DNA from: Polynucleobacter sp. JS-JIR-II-b4
Lineage (GTDB): Bacteria > Pseudomonadota > Gammaproteobacteria > Burkholderiales > Burkholderiaceae
Length of the DNA stretch: 64,000 nucleotides
Reading direction: 5' to 3'
Assembly: GCF_018687815.1 (NCBI RefSeq)
Contig: NZ_CP061306.1
Coordinates: 1,178,001 to 1,242,000, forward strand
Below the pieces are notes generated by a model, which saw only the letters and a program-made list of their open reading frames with translations, was not told where the DNA came from and did not search any database. This document shows, piece after piece, positions 1-8,248 of this stretch. How positions within the stretch are numbered: position 1 is the stretch's first letter; every line of letters starts with the position of its first letter. A program made the position numbers and the translations under genes.

Positions 1-1
1 C

Positions 2-595
2 ATGAAAACATTCCTCAAAAAACTGGCCTTATCTATTGCGTGCCTTGCCGCCCTATCAATCGGTGGTGTTGCTAACGCCCAAAATGCAGACGGGTTTACT
101 GATCTGATTGATGGCGTGAGTTTGAGTGGGTGGAACATTATTGGAAGTGCCAACTGGGTCATTGGTAACGGCATTGTCGAAGGCAATAAGCCCAATGGTT
201 TTTTAGTCAGCACTAAGACCTACAAAAACTTTGTCATCAAGGCTGAGTTTTATGCTGAGTCTAATACGAATAGCGGTATTTTCATTCGCTGCCAAGACCC
301 TAACAAGGTGAGTCAATCCACTTGTTATGAAATCAATATTTGGGATACCCGCCCTGAACAAGCGTACGCAACCGGCGCAATTGTGGATGTTGCTAAAGTT
401 GACCCGGTACCTAAGGCCGGTGGACGCTGGAACACCATGGAGATTGTTGCAAATGGCTCCAACTTTAAGGTCTTGATGAATGGTGTAGTCACGGTAGCTA
501 ATGGCCAAGATAGCAAATATTCTGAAGGCCCCATCGCACTGCAATCTGCTGGTGGCGTCATTAAATTTAGAAAGCTACAGATAAAGCCGCTTTAA
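2..595 (+). CDS. exported DUF1080 (3-keto-disaccharide hydrolase-like) protein
   Basis: 197-aa protein with a clear Sec signal peptide (Lys-rich start, hydrophobic core to about residue 24, likely cut after ANA near residue 26). The rest is a single beta-sandwich domain of the DUF1080/3-keto-disaccharide hydrolase family. It shows the usual landmarks: DGVSLSGWN near the start, NGFLVSTKTYKNFVIKAEF, then NSGIFIRC and RWNTMEIVANG. Family members are concanavalin-like folds that bind or cleave sugar derivatives, so a periplasmic carbohydrate role is likely but the substrate cannot be read. The ATG is at base 2, so the gene is complete but its promoter lies outside the window. It converges with the following gene with almost no gap (stop 595 against 597). 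Confidence 0.85.
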   Translation: MKTFLKKLALSIACLAALSIGGVANAQNADGFTDLIDGVSLSGWNIIGSANWVIGNGIVEGNKPNGFLVSTKTYKNFVIKAEFYAESNTNSGIFIRCQDPNKVSQSTCYEINIWDTRPEQAYATGAIVDVAKVDPVPKAGGRWNTMEIVANGSNFKVLMNGVVTVANGQDSKYSEGPIALQSAGGVIKFRKLQIKPL

Positions 596-596
596 A

Positions 597-947
597 TTAT
601 TGAATACTGATTTCGTAGCGATCGCCACATGCCACGGGCCTCAGGGCCTTGGCCTCTTGGAGCATTTTGACTAAGCCGTAATGAGACATTGTTTTTAGCG
701 TGCGTGATAAGTTCCCCTGCTTTCTTCCGGTAAGCTCTGCCAACTCAGAAATCGATACAGGCTTAGTTGCTCTAATGACATGTAAAAGAGCCCTGTTTTC
801 GTCGCTCAATACCTGCGCCAGTGAACGCATCGAGGTAAACCATATCTTCGGATCAGATGCTTTTGGTTTTAGATCGCCTTTAGCAATGGCCAAGACGCGT
901 GCCCTAATATCTTTTTGTGATGCAATCCCTATTTTGATGACTTTCAT
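597..947 (-). CDS. HTH antitoxin of TumE/TumA-type toxin-antitoxin pair
   Basis: 116-aa DNA-binding protein. The C-terminal half carries a MarR-like winged helix-turn-helix, ISELAELTGRKQGNLSRTL followed by MSHYGLV. It begins with an ATG that overlaps the stop of the upstream TumE-like gene in an ATGA arrangement, so the two are translationally coupled. In this family the toxin gene comes first and the HTH partner second, as here. The predicted job is to neutralise the TumE-like toxin and repress the operon, probably through the palindromic site at about 1307-1331. The family assignment is from motif and context; a stand-alone MarR-type regulator would be the alternative. Confidence 0.8.
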   Translation of the reverse strand: MKVIKIGIASQKDIRARVLAIAKGDLKPKASDPKIWFTSMRSLAQVLSDENRALLHVIRATKPVSISELAELTGRKQGNLSRTLKTMSHYGLVKMLQEAKALRPVACGDRYEISIQ

Positions 948-1303
948 ATATCTTTATCTACCTTTAAGACTTTATCAACATCGACAAAAAAATCACTTAG
1001 GAGTTGGTGCGCATCCCTAAACTCATAGACAACGCCTGGGTCACTTGAACTACGATGCCTGTGATCGAATGCCAATTTTCTACCTGAATAGCCTGCTCTA
1101 AGCCTTACCGCATGAGCATTGTCATAACCCAAAATTCGCAAGCCTTTGGGGTTGTGTAAGGTTAATGAATAGCGCACCCCGTGCGGTACTGCCTCGCTAA
1201 CAGCTACCTCCCAAGCCTCAATCTTTACCCAGTAACCATCGCCTTGATCAATGACCTCTTGGTGCAGATCTAAAAGAGTGATAACTCCACGATTTCCCAT
1301 CAC
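944..1303 (-). CDS. TumE-like toxin (DUF6516 family)
   Basis: 119-aa protein with the DUF6516/TumE pattern: YSLTLHNPKGLRILGYDNAH, then FDHRHRSS and a C-terminal YEFRDAHQLLSDFFVDVD. Family members are toxins of small two-gene modules paired with an HTH antitoxin; their biochemical target is not something the sequence shows. The annotated start is GTG at 1303, and an ATG follows at once at 1300, so the start is uncertain by one codon. The palindromic operator candidate lies only a few bases upstream, as expected for an autoregulated module. Expression of toxin before antitoxin, with a 4-base overlap, fits the family. Confidence 0.8.
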   Translation of the reverse strand: MMGNRGVITLLDLHQEVIDQGDGYWVKIEAWEVAVSEAVPHGVRYSLTLHNPKGLRILGYDNAHAVRLRAGYSGRKLAFDHRHRSSSDPGVVYEFRDAHQLLSDFFVDVDKVLKVDKDI

Positions 1304-1306
1304 TCA

Positions 1307-1331
1307 TGATATATCACCAGATGATATACCA
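1307..1331 (-). promoter_or_regulatory. candidate operator of the TumE/TumA-like pair
   Basis: A perfect 10-base palindrome TGATATATCA (1307-1316) is followed after five bases by a second near copy, TGATATACCA (1322-1331). Both lie directly upstream of the toxin start codon. Spacing of the two copies is 15 bases start to start, about one and a half helical turns. Such paired AT-rich palindromes next to a toxin-antitoxin operon are typical binding sites for the antitoxin. No binding data are implied. Confidence 0.5.
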
Positions 1332-1360
1332 AAAGTAACAGCCCCGCTTAAATTATGGGT

Positions 1361-1666
1361 TTATTTTGCTGGCGGAAAGCCTGCTTTTTGCTCCCACATA
1401 TTATTAAATACATGGATGATTGGCTTTTCATAAACACCCGCCTTGGTATAGGGCTCATCCTTTAACCAAGCTTCCACATCTGCCCTGCTAGGAAAGTCGA
1501 TTGCGAGCAAGCTACCAACTGTAGTCTTACCGTCATCAGAAGTCATCGGTCCAGCAAAAGCCATGCGGTCAGAAAGTTGCGCCAAGTAAGCGCGATGCTC
1601 TGGTCGGATTTGCACTCGCAAGTCAGCAGTACCAGGCTTATCCATCAACAAAATTGCATAGATCAT
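1361..1666 (-). CDS. YciI-like protein (YCII-related domain)
   Basis: 101-aa single-domain protein of the YciI ferredoxin-like family. It opens with MIYAILLMDKPG, has the conserved histidine in IRPEHRAYLAQL, and a GPMTSDDGKTTVGSLLAIDF strand-turn segment with the usual Asp-Asp. Members are small putative enzymes or subunits; no reaction is established for this branch. It is a stand-alone gene between the toxin pair and tRNA-Ser, transcribed leftward. The length matches the family. Confidence 0.85.
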   Translation of the reverse strand: MIYAILLMDKPGTADLRVQIRPEHRAYLAQLSDRMAFAGPMTSDDGKTTVGSLLAIDFPSRADVEAWLKDEPYTKAGVYEKPIIHVFNNMWEQKAGFPPAK

Positions 1667-1733
1667 GTTTTCTCCATCTTTTAATTGGTTTTATTTTTGA
1701 ATCTCAATTAGGAAGATATTACGGTAAGTTCCA

Positions 1734-1760
1734 AAGAAAAAACCACCCGAAGGTGGTTTT
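1734..1760 (-). terminator. intrinsic terminator after tRNA-Ser
   Basis: AACCACC pairs with GGTGGTT around a short loop. Read on the minus strand the hairpin is followed by a run of Ts (1734-1740 on the plus strand is A-rich). It sits ten bases beyond the 3' end of the tRNA-Ser gene, as expected for its terminator. Confidence 0.75.
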
Positions 1761-1769
1761 CTTGATGCT

Positions 1770-1860
1770 TGGCGGAAGAGGCGGGATTCGAACCCGCGGT
1801 AGGCTATTAACCTACGCACGCTTTCCAGGCGTGTGACTTAAACCGCTCATCCACCCTTCC
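1770..1860 (-). tRNA. tRNA-Ser (anticodon GGA)
   Basis: 91-base class II tRNA. The acceptor stem GGAAGGG pairs with CUCUUCC (one G-U), followed by discriminator G and an encoded CCA. The anticodon loop reads CUGGAAA, giving anticodon GGA (serine, UCC/UCU codons). A long variable arm of the serine type is present, as is the TΨC sequence GGTTCGAATCC. A candidate promoter lies just upstream at 1871-1900 and a terminator just downstream. Confidence 0.95.
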
Positions 1861-1870
1861 GGAACCGATG

Positions 1871-1900
1871 ATTATACGATTCCCGAAGGGGTTTGGTCTA
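1871..1900 (-). promoter_or_regulatory. sigma70-type promoter of tRNA-Ser
   Basis: On the minus strand a perfect -10 hexamer TATAAT (1871-1876) sits 10 bases before the mature 5' end. A -35-like TAGACC (1895-1900) lies at 18-base spacing. The -35 overlaps a perfect 16-base palindrome at 1898-1913. Confidence 0.6.
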
Positions 1901-1913
1901 AATCATGATTTAG
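1898..1913. repeat. perfect 16-base palindrome between acs and tRNA-Ser
   Basis: CTAAATCATGATTTAG reads the same on both strands. It lies five bases after the acs stop codon and overlaps the -35 of the tRNA-Ser promoter. It could help end acs transcription or be a protein site; there is no T-run, so a standard terminator is unlikely. Confidence 0.5.
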
Positions 1914-1917
1914 CTTA

Positions 1918-3891
1918 TTACAGAGACTCTTTGAGCTGGTCCAAGATATGTGGATTTTCCAGGGTTGAGGTGTCTTGAGTCACTTCTTCCCCTTTAGCGA
2001 TTACACGCAAGAGACGGCGCATGATCTTACCGGAACGGGTCTTAGGCAAGTTATCACCGAAACGAACATCTTTAGGCTTAGCGATCGGACCGATCTCCTT
2101 ACCTACCCAGTTACGTAACTCAGTAGCAAGTTTCTTGGCCTCATCACCAGTTGGGCGACCACCCTTCAGAACGACGAAGACGCAAATGGCTTCACCAGTC
2201 AGCTCGTCAGGACGACCCACAACTGCTGCTTCAGCAACCAATGGGTTAGCCACTAAGCAAGATTCAATCTCCATGGTTCCCATGCGGTGACCAGAAACGT
2301 TCAATACGTCATCGATACGACCAGTAATGGTGAAGTAGCCAGTATCTTTATTACGAATTGCGCCGTCACCAGCAAGATACAAGGTGCCACCCAACTCTTC
2401 TGGGAAATAAGACTTCACGAAACGATCTGCATCATTCCAAATCGTACGAATCATGGAAGGCCATGGACGCTTCACAACCAGAATACCGCCTTGACCATTA
2501 GGAACGTCTACACCAGCCTCATCCACAATCGCCGCCTGAATACCTGGCAATGGCAATGTGCATGAACCTGGAATCATTGGGGTTGCGCCTGGCAATGGTG
2601 AAATCATGTGACCACCAGTTTCTGTTTGCCAGAACGTATCTGCGATTGGGCACTTTGAATTACCAACATGCTCGTAGTACCACATCCATGCTTCAGGATT
2701 GATTGGCTCACCAACAGAACCCAAGAGACGCAGTGATGATAAATCGTAGCTCTTTGGATGCACTGCTTCGTCATTGCTTGATGCTTTGATCAATGAACGA
2801 ATTGCAGTCGGTGCAGTGTAGAAAATGGAGGCTTTGTGTTTTTGGATCATGTCCCAGAAACGGCCAGCATTTGGATAGGTTGGCACGCCTTCAAATACGA
2901 TCTCAGTGGCGCCAACTGCGAGTGGGCCATAAGTAATATAAGAGTGACCCGTTACCCAACCAATGTCGGCAGTACACCAGAACACGTCATTAGGCTTGAT
3001 GTCGAAAGTCCACTTCATTGTGAGAATGGCCCACAAAAGGTAGCCACCTGTTGAGTGCTGTACACCCTTTGGCTTACCGGTTGAACCAGATGTGTACAAA
3101 ATGAACAATGGATGTTCAGCGCTTACCCACTCTGGCTCACAAGTTGTCGCTTCATTGGCTACGATCTCTTGCATCCAAACGTCACGCCCTGCTTGCATCG
3201 TGATATCAGTACCAGTACGCTTGCTCACGATGACATGCTTAACTTTAGGGCATTCGCCTGTGGAAAGCGCTTCGTCACAAATTGCTTTGAGTGGCAATGC
3301 TTTGCCACCGCGGAACTGGCCATCAGCAGTAATCACTGCAACCGCACCCACGTCCATAATGCGGTCACGCAACGCTTGGGCAGAGAAACCACCAAACACT
3401 ACAGAATGAATTGCGCCAATACGCGCACATGCCTGCATAGCAACAATGCCTTCAATCGTCATTGCCATGTAAATGATGACGCTGTCGCCAGACTTAACGC
3501 CCATCTTGCGCAATGCGTTTGCCATTTTGCAAACACGCTCGAGCATCTCTTTGTAAGTTACTTTAGTAACTGTGCCGTCATCTGCTTCAAAAATAATGGC
3601 TGTCTTATCACCTAAGCCAGCTTCAACTTGGCGATCCAAACAGTTGTATGAAGCATTAGTGGTGCCATCTTCAAACCATTTGTAGAAAGGCGCCTTGGAT
3701 TCATCTAAAACCTTGGTAAAGGGCTTTTTCCAATAGAGGTTCTCTTTTGCAAGACGACCCCAAAAACCATCGTAATCTGAATTGGCTTCAGCACAGAGCT
3801 TGTTATAAGCCTCCATACCTGGAATTGCCGCACCCTTTACAAAGTCTGCAGGTGGGTTAAAAACGCGGTTTTCTTGCTTTAATGGTTCCAT
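1918..3891 (-). CDS. acsA: acetyl-CoA synthetase
   Basis: 657 aa, the normal length for AMP-forming acetate:CoA ligase. It activates acetate to acetyl-CoA through acetyl-AMP in the cytoplasm, feeding the TCA and glyoxylate cycles and fatty acid or PHB synthesis. All core motifs are visible: the P-loop [18 protein letters not shown], the acetyl pocket [33 protein letters not shown] with [15 protein letters not shown] (hinge), and [11 protein letters not shown] near the C-terminus. The lysine in that last motif is the residue that Pat-type acetyltransferases modify in this family. It is transcribed leftward as a single gene, divergent from fumarase. Confidence 0.97.
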   Translation of the reverse strand: MEPLKQENRVFNPPADFVKGAAIPGMEAYNKLCAEANSDYDGFWGRLAKENLYWKKPFTKVLDESKAPFYKWFEDGTTNASYNCLDRQVEAGLGDKTAIIFEADDGTVTKVTYKEMLERVCKMANALRKMGVKSGDSVIIYMAMTIEGIVAMQACARIGAIHSVVFGGFSAQALRDRIMDVGAVAVITADGQFRGGKALPLKAICDEALSTGECPKVKHVIVSKRTGTDITMQAGRDVWMQEIVANEATTCEPEWVSAEHPLFILYTSGSTGKPKGVQHSTGGYLLWAILTMKWTFDIKPNDVFWCTADIGWVTGHSYITYGPLAVGATEIVFEGVPTYPNAGRFWDMIQKHKASIFYTAPTAIRSLIKASSNDEAVHPKSYDLSSLRLLGSVGEPINPEAWMWYYEHVGNSKCPIADTFWQTETGGHMISPLPGATPMIPGSCTLPLPGIQAAIVDEAGVDVPNGQGGILVVKRPWPSMIRTIWNDADRFVKSYFPEELGGTLYLAGDGAIRNKDTGYFTITGRIDDVLNVSGHRMGTMEIESCLVANPLVAEAAVVGRPDELTGEAICVFVVLKGGRPTGDEAKKLATELRNWVGKEIGPIAKPKDVRFGDNLPKTRSGKIMRRLLRVIAKGEEVTQDTSTLENPHILDQLKESL

Positions 3892-4021
3892 GCTTCACAG
3901 CCCTCTATCTAATAATCAATAATCTAAAATCAACAACAAATGCGAGAAAATGTCGCAAAATGGCATATTTAGAGTCTCAAGACCTTAGAAGATAAGTGAA
4001 AACACTTGGGATTTGCTCTAT

Positions 4022-4050
4022 GGCAAACCCTTAAAATAGGGCAAACCTTA
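4022..4050 (+). repeat. direct repeat upstream of fumarase
   Basis: GGCAAACCCTTA (4022-4033) recurs as GGCAAACCTTA (4040-4050), 18 bases apart, in the 187-base divergent region between acs and fumarase. An imperfect hairpin (GGGATTTGC with GCAAACCC, 4008-4030) overlaps the first copy. The copies could be sites for a regulator of either gene. No convincing -10/-35 pair was found here. Confidence 0.35.
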
Positions 4051-4078
4051 CTAATAATGTGGAAATAAGCAGATAACC

Positions 4079-5602
4079 ATGACCAATATCAAACAAAACG
4101 ACCTGATTCAAAGCGTTGCGGACGCATTTCAATTCATTTCCTACTACCATCCCAAGGACTTTATTACCGCCATGGGCAAGGCTTATGAATTGGAACAAGG
4201 TCATGGTGCCAAAGATGCGATTGCCCAAATTTTGACCAACAGCCGTATGTGCGCCGAAGGTCACAGGCCAATGTGCCAAGACACCGGGATTGCTGTGGTC
4301 TTTCTCAAAATCGGCATGAATGTTCAATGGCCTGATGCGACCATGAGCGTCACCGATATGGTGAATGAAGGCGTGCGTCGCGCGTACCTCAACCCTGACA
4401 ATATGTTGCGCGCTTCTGTGTTGACAGATCCGGCAGGTAAACGCAAAAATACTGGGGATAACACTCCTGCTGTCATCCACTATGAAATCGTCCCGGGTGA
4501 TGATGTTGAAGTGATTTGTGCGGCTAAAGGTGGTGGCTCAGAAAACAAAGCCAAGATGGTCATGCTCAACCCTTCCGATTCCATTGTGGATTGGGTTTTA
4601 AAGACCGTTCCTACGATGGGCGCAGGTTGGTGCCCTCCAGGCATCCTCGGCATTGGTATTGGCGGCACACCAGAAAAAGCGATGCTCATGGCTAAAGAAG
4701 CCTTAATGGGTCCCGTTGATATTCAAGAACTCATTGAGCGAGGACCTAAAAATCGCGTTGATGAACTACGTCTCGAGCTCTATGAAAAAGTAAACAAACT
4801 CGGCATCGGCGCTCAAGGCCTAGGTGGTTTAGCCACTGTGCTCGACATCAAAATCTTGGATTACCCAACGCATGCTGCTTCATTACCAGTAGCCATGATT
4901 CCGAATTGCGCAGCGACTCGTCACATTCATTTCCATTTGCATGGAGATGGCCCTGCAAAACTCGAAGCTCCTTCACTCTCAGACTGGCCAGATGTAACTT
5001 GGACGCCCGATGTTCAAAAATCCAAGCGCGTAAATTTAGACACCCTCACTGCTGAAGAAGTGGCTGGTTGGAAGCTAGGTGAAACACTATTGCTGAACGG
5101 CAAGATTTTGACTGGTCGTGATGCCGCTCATAAGCGCATTCAAGACATGCTCGCTAAAGGCGAAGAGTTGCCAGTAAGCTTTAAAAATCGCGTGATCTAT
5201 TACGTTGGCCCAGTTGATCCAGTACGTGATGAGGCAGTTGGCCCAGCAGGCCCTACTACTGCAACTCGTATGGATAAATTTACTGAGATGATGCTTGCCA
5301 AAACTGGCTTGATCTCGATGATTGGTAAAGCTGAGCGCGGACCAGAGGCGATTGAAGCCATCAAGAAACATAAGTCAGCTTACTTAATGGCTGTTGGCGG
5401 CGCTGCATACTTGGTATCTAAAGCCATTCAAACTTCTAAAGTAGTTGGCTTTGCCGATTTAGGCATGGAAGCCATTTATGAGTTTGATGTCAAAGACATG
5501 CCAGTCACTGTTGCGGTAAATTCAGAAGGCATCTCGATGCACAATGAAGGTCCACGTGAATGGCAAGCGAAGATTGCTGGTATTCCAGTGAAGATTGCTT
5601 AA
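4079..5602 (+). CDS. fumA: class I (iron-sulfur) fumarate hydratase
   Basis: 507-aa fumarase of the oxygen-sensitive [4Fe-4S] class, interconverting fumarate and malate in the TCA cycle. The N-terminal alpha domain has MCQDTGIAVVF (Cys66), the middle GAGWCPPGILGIGIGG (Cys185), and PNCAATRHIHFHLHG (Cys277). These three cysteines are the expected cluster ligands. The C-terminal beta domain carries YYVGPVDPVRDEAVGPAGPTT and the GKAERG segment. Both domains are on one chain, as in E. coli FumA/FumB. The gene is monocistronic, with murI starting about 40 bases on. The fumA symbol marks the class rather than proven orthology. Confidence 0.95.
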   Translation: MTNIKQNDLIQSVADAFQFISYYHPKDFITAMGKAYELEQGHGAKDAIAQILTNSRMCAEGHRPMCQDTGIAVVFLKIGMNVQWPDATMSVTDMVNEGVRRAYLNPDNMLRASVLTDPAGKRKNTGDNTPAVIHYEIVPGDDVEVICAAKGGGSENKAKMVMLNPSDSIVDWVLKTVPTMGAGWCPPGILGIGIGGTPEKAMLMAKEALMGPVDIQELIERGPKNRVDELRLELYEKVNKLGIGAQGLGGLATVLDIKILDYPTHAASLPVAMIPNCAATRHIHFHLHGDGPAKLEAPSLSDWPDVTWTPDVQKSKRVNLDTLTAEEVAGWKLGETLLLNGKILTGRDAAHKRIQDMLAKGEELPVSFKNRVIYYVGPVDPVRDEAVGPAGPTTATRMDKFTEMMLAKTGLISMIGKAERGPEAIEAIKKHKSAYLMAVGGAAYLVSKAIQTSKVVGFADLGMEAIYEFDVKDMPVTVAVNSEGISMHNEGPREWQAKIAGIPVKIA

Positions 5603-5641
5603 CACCCTAACAACTTCATTACAGAGTAAGCATAGTCCACA

Positions 5642-6448
5642 TTGGCACTCATCGGGGTTTTTGATTCTGGCGTTGGAGGCTTGTCCGTATTGGATGAGGC
5701 TCTGCGTCAGCTGCCCCAGCATGACTATATTTATCTTGCCGATTCAGCCAACGCGCCTTACGGCGAAAAATCAAGTGACTGGATTGCAAGGCGCAGCCTC
5801 GTCCTTTGCAACTATCTAGCCAGCAAAGGATGTAACGCCATCGTAGTTGCCTGCAACACCGCAACTGCTGAAGCGATTAAACAAATTCGGGAGTCAATTT
5901 CTGTTCCGATCATTGGGGTTGAGCCGGGCATTAAGCCAGCAGCCATGCAATCGCAAAATAATATTGTAGGCGTCCTCGCTACTGAGGCGACTCTCAAGAG
6001 CGATAAGTTCAACGCTTTATTAAATACCCTACCAGTTGATTGTCAGTTCATCAAACAAGCTGGCGCAGGATTGGTACCGTTGATAGAGTCTGGTAAAGCG
6101 GATAACGAAGAAACCTTAGAGTTGCTAGCAAAACATCTTGAGCCCATTCAGGATGCCGGCGCCGATACCTTGGTGCTAGGCTGCACGCATTACCCCTTCT
6201 TGAGAAAAGCCATTCGTAAACTGCTAGGCGAATCTATTACGCTGATTGATACCAGTGATGCTGTGGTTAGGCAGCTCAAAAGACAACTTGAGAATCTTAA
6301 AGTTACAAGCTCTAGTAATGAACATGGAGCAATACTATTCCTGAGCAGCAAGAATGAAGAGTCACTATTGCTCATGGCGCAAGATTTAATGTCTGCCGAT
6401 TTAACTTCGCATGCTGTTGAAGCGCGCATCTTGGGTGAAATAAGATGA
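5642..6448 (+). CDS. murI: glutamate racemase
   Basis: 268 aa; converts L- to D-glutamate for peptidoglycan. The two catalytic cysteines are in VVACNTATAEA (Cys71) and VLGCTHYPFL (Cys181), and the start has IGVFDSGVGGLSV. The start codon is TTG: an in-frame TAG stands six bases upstream, and the conserved core begins only three residues in. No other start is therefore possible without losing the active-site strand. The last four bases overlap the start of tonB, tying the four genes murI-tonB-exbB-exbD into one transcript. Confidence 0.95.
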   Translation: MALIGVFDSGVGGLSVLDEALRQLPQHDYIYLADSANAPYGEKSSDWIARRSLVLCNYLASKGCNAIVVACNTATAEAIKQIRESISVPIIGVEPGIKPAAMQSQNNIVGVLATEATLKSDKFNALLNTLPVDCQFIKQAGAGLVPLIESGKADNEETLELLAKHLEPIQDAGADTLVLGCTHYPFLRKAIRKLLGESITLIDTSDAVVRQLKRQLENLKVTSSSNEHGAILFLSSKNEESLLLMAQDLMSADLTSHAVEARILGEIR

Positions 6449-7131
6449 GCGCCTTTCTGAAAAAGATAGACGATTTTCTACCGTTCAATAAATCTGAACG
6501 CATCATTATTGGCATCGTAGTGCTACTACATGCGCTTCCTGCGCTCGAGTTTTTGCACTTTAGTCAGCGACCGCCTCAAATGGATGATGAGCGCGTCATG
6601 GCCAATTTGGTTAGTCCAGAAGCTTCTAAAACCCAGCAACCTCCTGCTGCTACCCCGCCCAAACCAAAAGAAGAAAAGAAAGCAGTTCAGGAGAAACCCA
6701 AAGAAAAGCCCGTAGAAAAGCCTAGCCCTACCCAGGCACCACAACAAACACAGCAAAACCAGGCTCAAAGCAAATCTGACGCCCAACAACAAAATGCATC
6801 TGTAGCCCCTGCTACTAGTGGGGGTGCTAGCGGTACACCTATTCAGACTGACATTGGTAAACTGGTTGTGGTTTATCAACCTGATGCAGATGCCTATTAC
6901 CCATCATTCTCAAAGCGTTCTGGGGAACAAGGTGCAGTGGTAGTGCGCTTAATTATTGATGAAAGTGGCAACGTAGAAGATGTAGCATTACTTCAATCGA
7001 GCACCTTCCCTAGACTAGATCGCGCTGCAACCGATATCGGCAAACGTTATCGCTTTAAACCTTTTTTAGTAAATGGTTCACCCCAAAGAATTTCCACCAA
7101 TCTTTTAATCAAATTTAACCTCAAGAATTAA
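6445..7131 (+). CDS. tonB: TonB-family energy transducer
   Basis: 228 aa with the classic TonB layout. There is a single inner-membrane anchor at about residues 20-38 and a long periplasmic linker rich in Pro, Lys, Glu and Gln (about 55-120). The C-terminal TonB domain runs from about 130 to 228, with AVVVRLIIDESGNVEDVALL and RAATDIGKRYRFKPFLVNG. It passes the energy of the proton gradient from ExbB/ExbD to outer-membrane receptors. The next two genes supply ExbB and ExbD. No TonB-dependent receptor lies in the window, so the cargo is unknown. Confidence 0.92.
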   Translation: MSAFLKKIDDFLPFNKSERIIIGIVVLLHALPALEFLHFSQRPPQMDDERVMANLVSPEASKTQQPPAATPPKPKEEKKAVQEKPKEKPVEKPSPTQAPQQTQQNQAQSKSDAQQQNASVAPATSGGASGTPIQTDIGKLVVVYQPDADAYYPSFSKRSGEQGAVVVRLIIDESGNVEDVALLQSSTFPRLDRAATDIGKRYRFKPFLVNGSPQRISTNLLIKFNLKN

Positions 7132-7136
7132 TCAAT

Positions 7137-7829
7137 ATGAATACACCATTTGGCATAGCAAATCTCTGGCTTGAAGGCGATGCGATTACTCGATTTGTAG
7201 CAATTGCCCTGCTCATCTGCTCTATTGTGACTTGGGTCATTTTGCTCACTCGACTTTGGGATTTACGTAATCTACGCAAACTCAAACCTGAACTTGAGCA
7301 ATTCTGGCGTGCCACTTCATTTGATCAAGGCTTACAAGCATTTAGCAATCATGCCGTCAATCCTTACTATCAAATTGCCAAGTCTGCGACTAAAGCATCT
7401 GCGCATCATCAAAGTCAATCGACCAACCACCGTGAATTACTGCAAACACTGAACTACTCTGAGTGGATGGCAAGAAGCCTTAAAAATAGCGTTGACAGCA
7501 TTGCAGCGGGATTGCAGAAGGGCTTAACCTTCTTAGGATCTACAGGCGCTATCGCTCCATTTATTGGTTTGTTTGGCACCGTCTGGGGTATCTATCACGC
7601 CCTGATCGCGATCAGTAGCTCTGGAAGTGCTCAACTGGATCAAGTGGCTGGCCCCATTGGCGAGGCACTCATCATGACCGCCCTTGGCTTGGCTGTAGCG
7701 ATTCCTGCGGTTCTTGCCTTTAACGCCATTAATCGCGCCAATAAATTGTTTGTAGCTGACCTTAATCGCTTTGGCAATGATCTATTAGCCTACTTTGTTA
7801 CTGGTGCCCGCGTTAATTCCGGAGAATAG
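7137..7829 (+). CDS. exbB: ExbB/TolQ-type proton channel subunit
   Basis: 230 aa of the MotA/TolQ/ExbB family. The first membrane segment is at about residues 18-38 and two more lie in the C-terminal half. They contain GLTFLGSTGAIAPFIGLFGT and GPIGEALIMTALGLAVAIPA, the family signature with the conserved small residues and Thr. It forms the pentameric channel of the TonB motor with the following ExbD. It starts five bases after tonB stops. TolQ is excluded as the better name by the tonB neighbour and the lack of tolA or tolB. Confidence 0.92.
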   Translation: MNTPFGIANLWLEGDAITRFVAIALLICSIVTWVILLTRLWDLRNLRKLKPELEQFWRATSFDQGLQAFSNHAVNPYYQIAKSATKASAHHQSQSTNHRELLQTLNYSEWMARSLKNSVDSIAAGLQKGLTFLGSTGAIAPFIGLFGTVWGIYHALIAISSSGSAQLDQVAGPIGEALIMTALGLAVAIPAVLAFNAINRANKLFVADLNRFGNDLLAYFVTGARVNSGE

Positions 7830-7831
7830 TC

Positions 7832-8245
7832 ATGTCTTTTCATATACAAGACGACCAAAACGACGACAACATTATGTCGGAAATCAACATGACACCGATG
7901 GTGGATGTCATGTTGGTGCTATTGATTATTTTCATCATCACACTGCCCGTCATTCAACAAGCAGTGAAGATTGAGCTTCCAAAGGCCAATAGCGTTCGCA
8001 ATGAAGTAAAGCCAGAGTCAGTTCAACTCTCGATTGATGCTAATGGTCAGATCTTCTGGAATAGCACCCCGATTGATTTGAAGACCTTCGATGGCTATGC
8101 AGAAAAAGCTGCCCAGAAAGAGCCTCAACCAGAGATTAATCTGCGCGCTGATAAATCCGTGAAGTATGAATATGTTGCGCAGGTCTTGGCTGCATCGCGC
8201 CGCGCTGGCTTAACTAAGCTTGGGTTTGTGACAGAGCCAAACTAA
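7832..8245 (+). CDS. exbD: ExbD/TolR-type proton channel subunit
   Basis: 137 aa with one transmembrane helix (about residues 22-42) preceded by the family signature MSEINMTPMVDVMLVLL. The aspartate at residue 25 is the expected proton-carrying residue. The periplasmic domain ends with the usual AASRRAGLTKLGFVTEP. It starts two bases after exbB and is the last gene of the murI-tonB-exbB-exbD run. It converges with the exported protein on the other strand at three bases distance. Confidence 0.93.
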   Translation: MSFHIQDDQNDDNIMSEINMTPMVDVMLVLLIIFIITLPVIQQAVKIELPKANSVRNEVKPESVQLSIDANGQIFWNSTPIDLKTFDGYAEKAAQKEPQPEINLRADKSVKYEYVAQVLAASRRAGLTKLGFVTEPN

Positions 8246-8248
8246 GCT

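Noticed and set aside
3112-3615. 167-codon frame antisense to acsA
   Set aside because: Lies wholly within the conserved acetyl-CoA synthetase gene on the opposite strand and reads as random, cysteine- and histidine-rich sequence.
4031-4480. 149-codon antisense frame over the fumarase start
   Set aside because: Shadow of a strongly conserved enzyme; covers its start region and has no family pattern.
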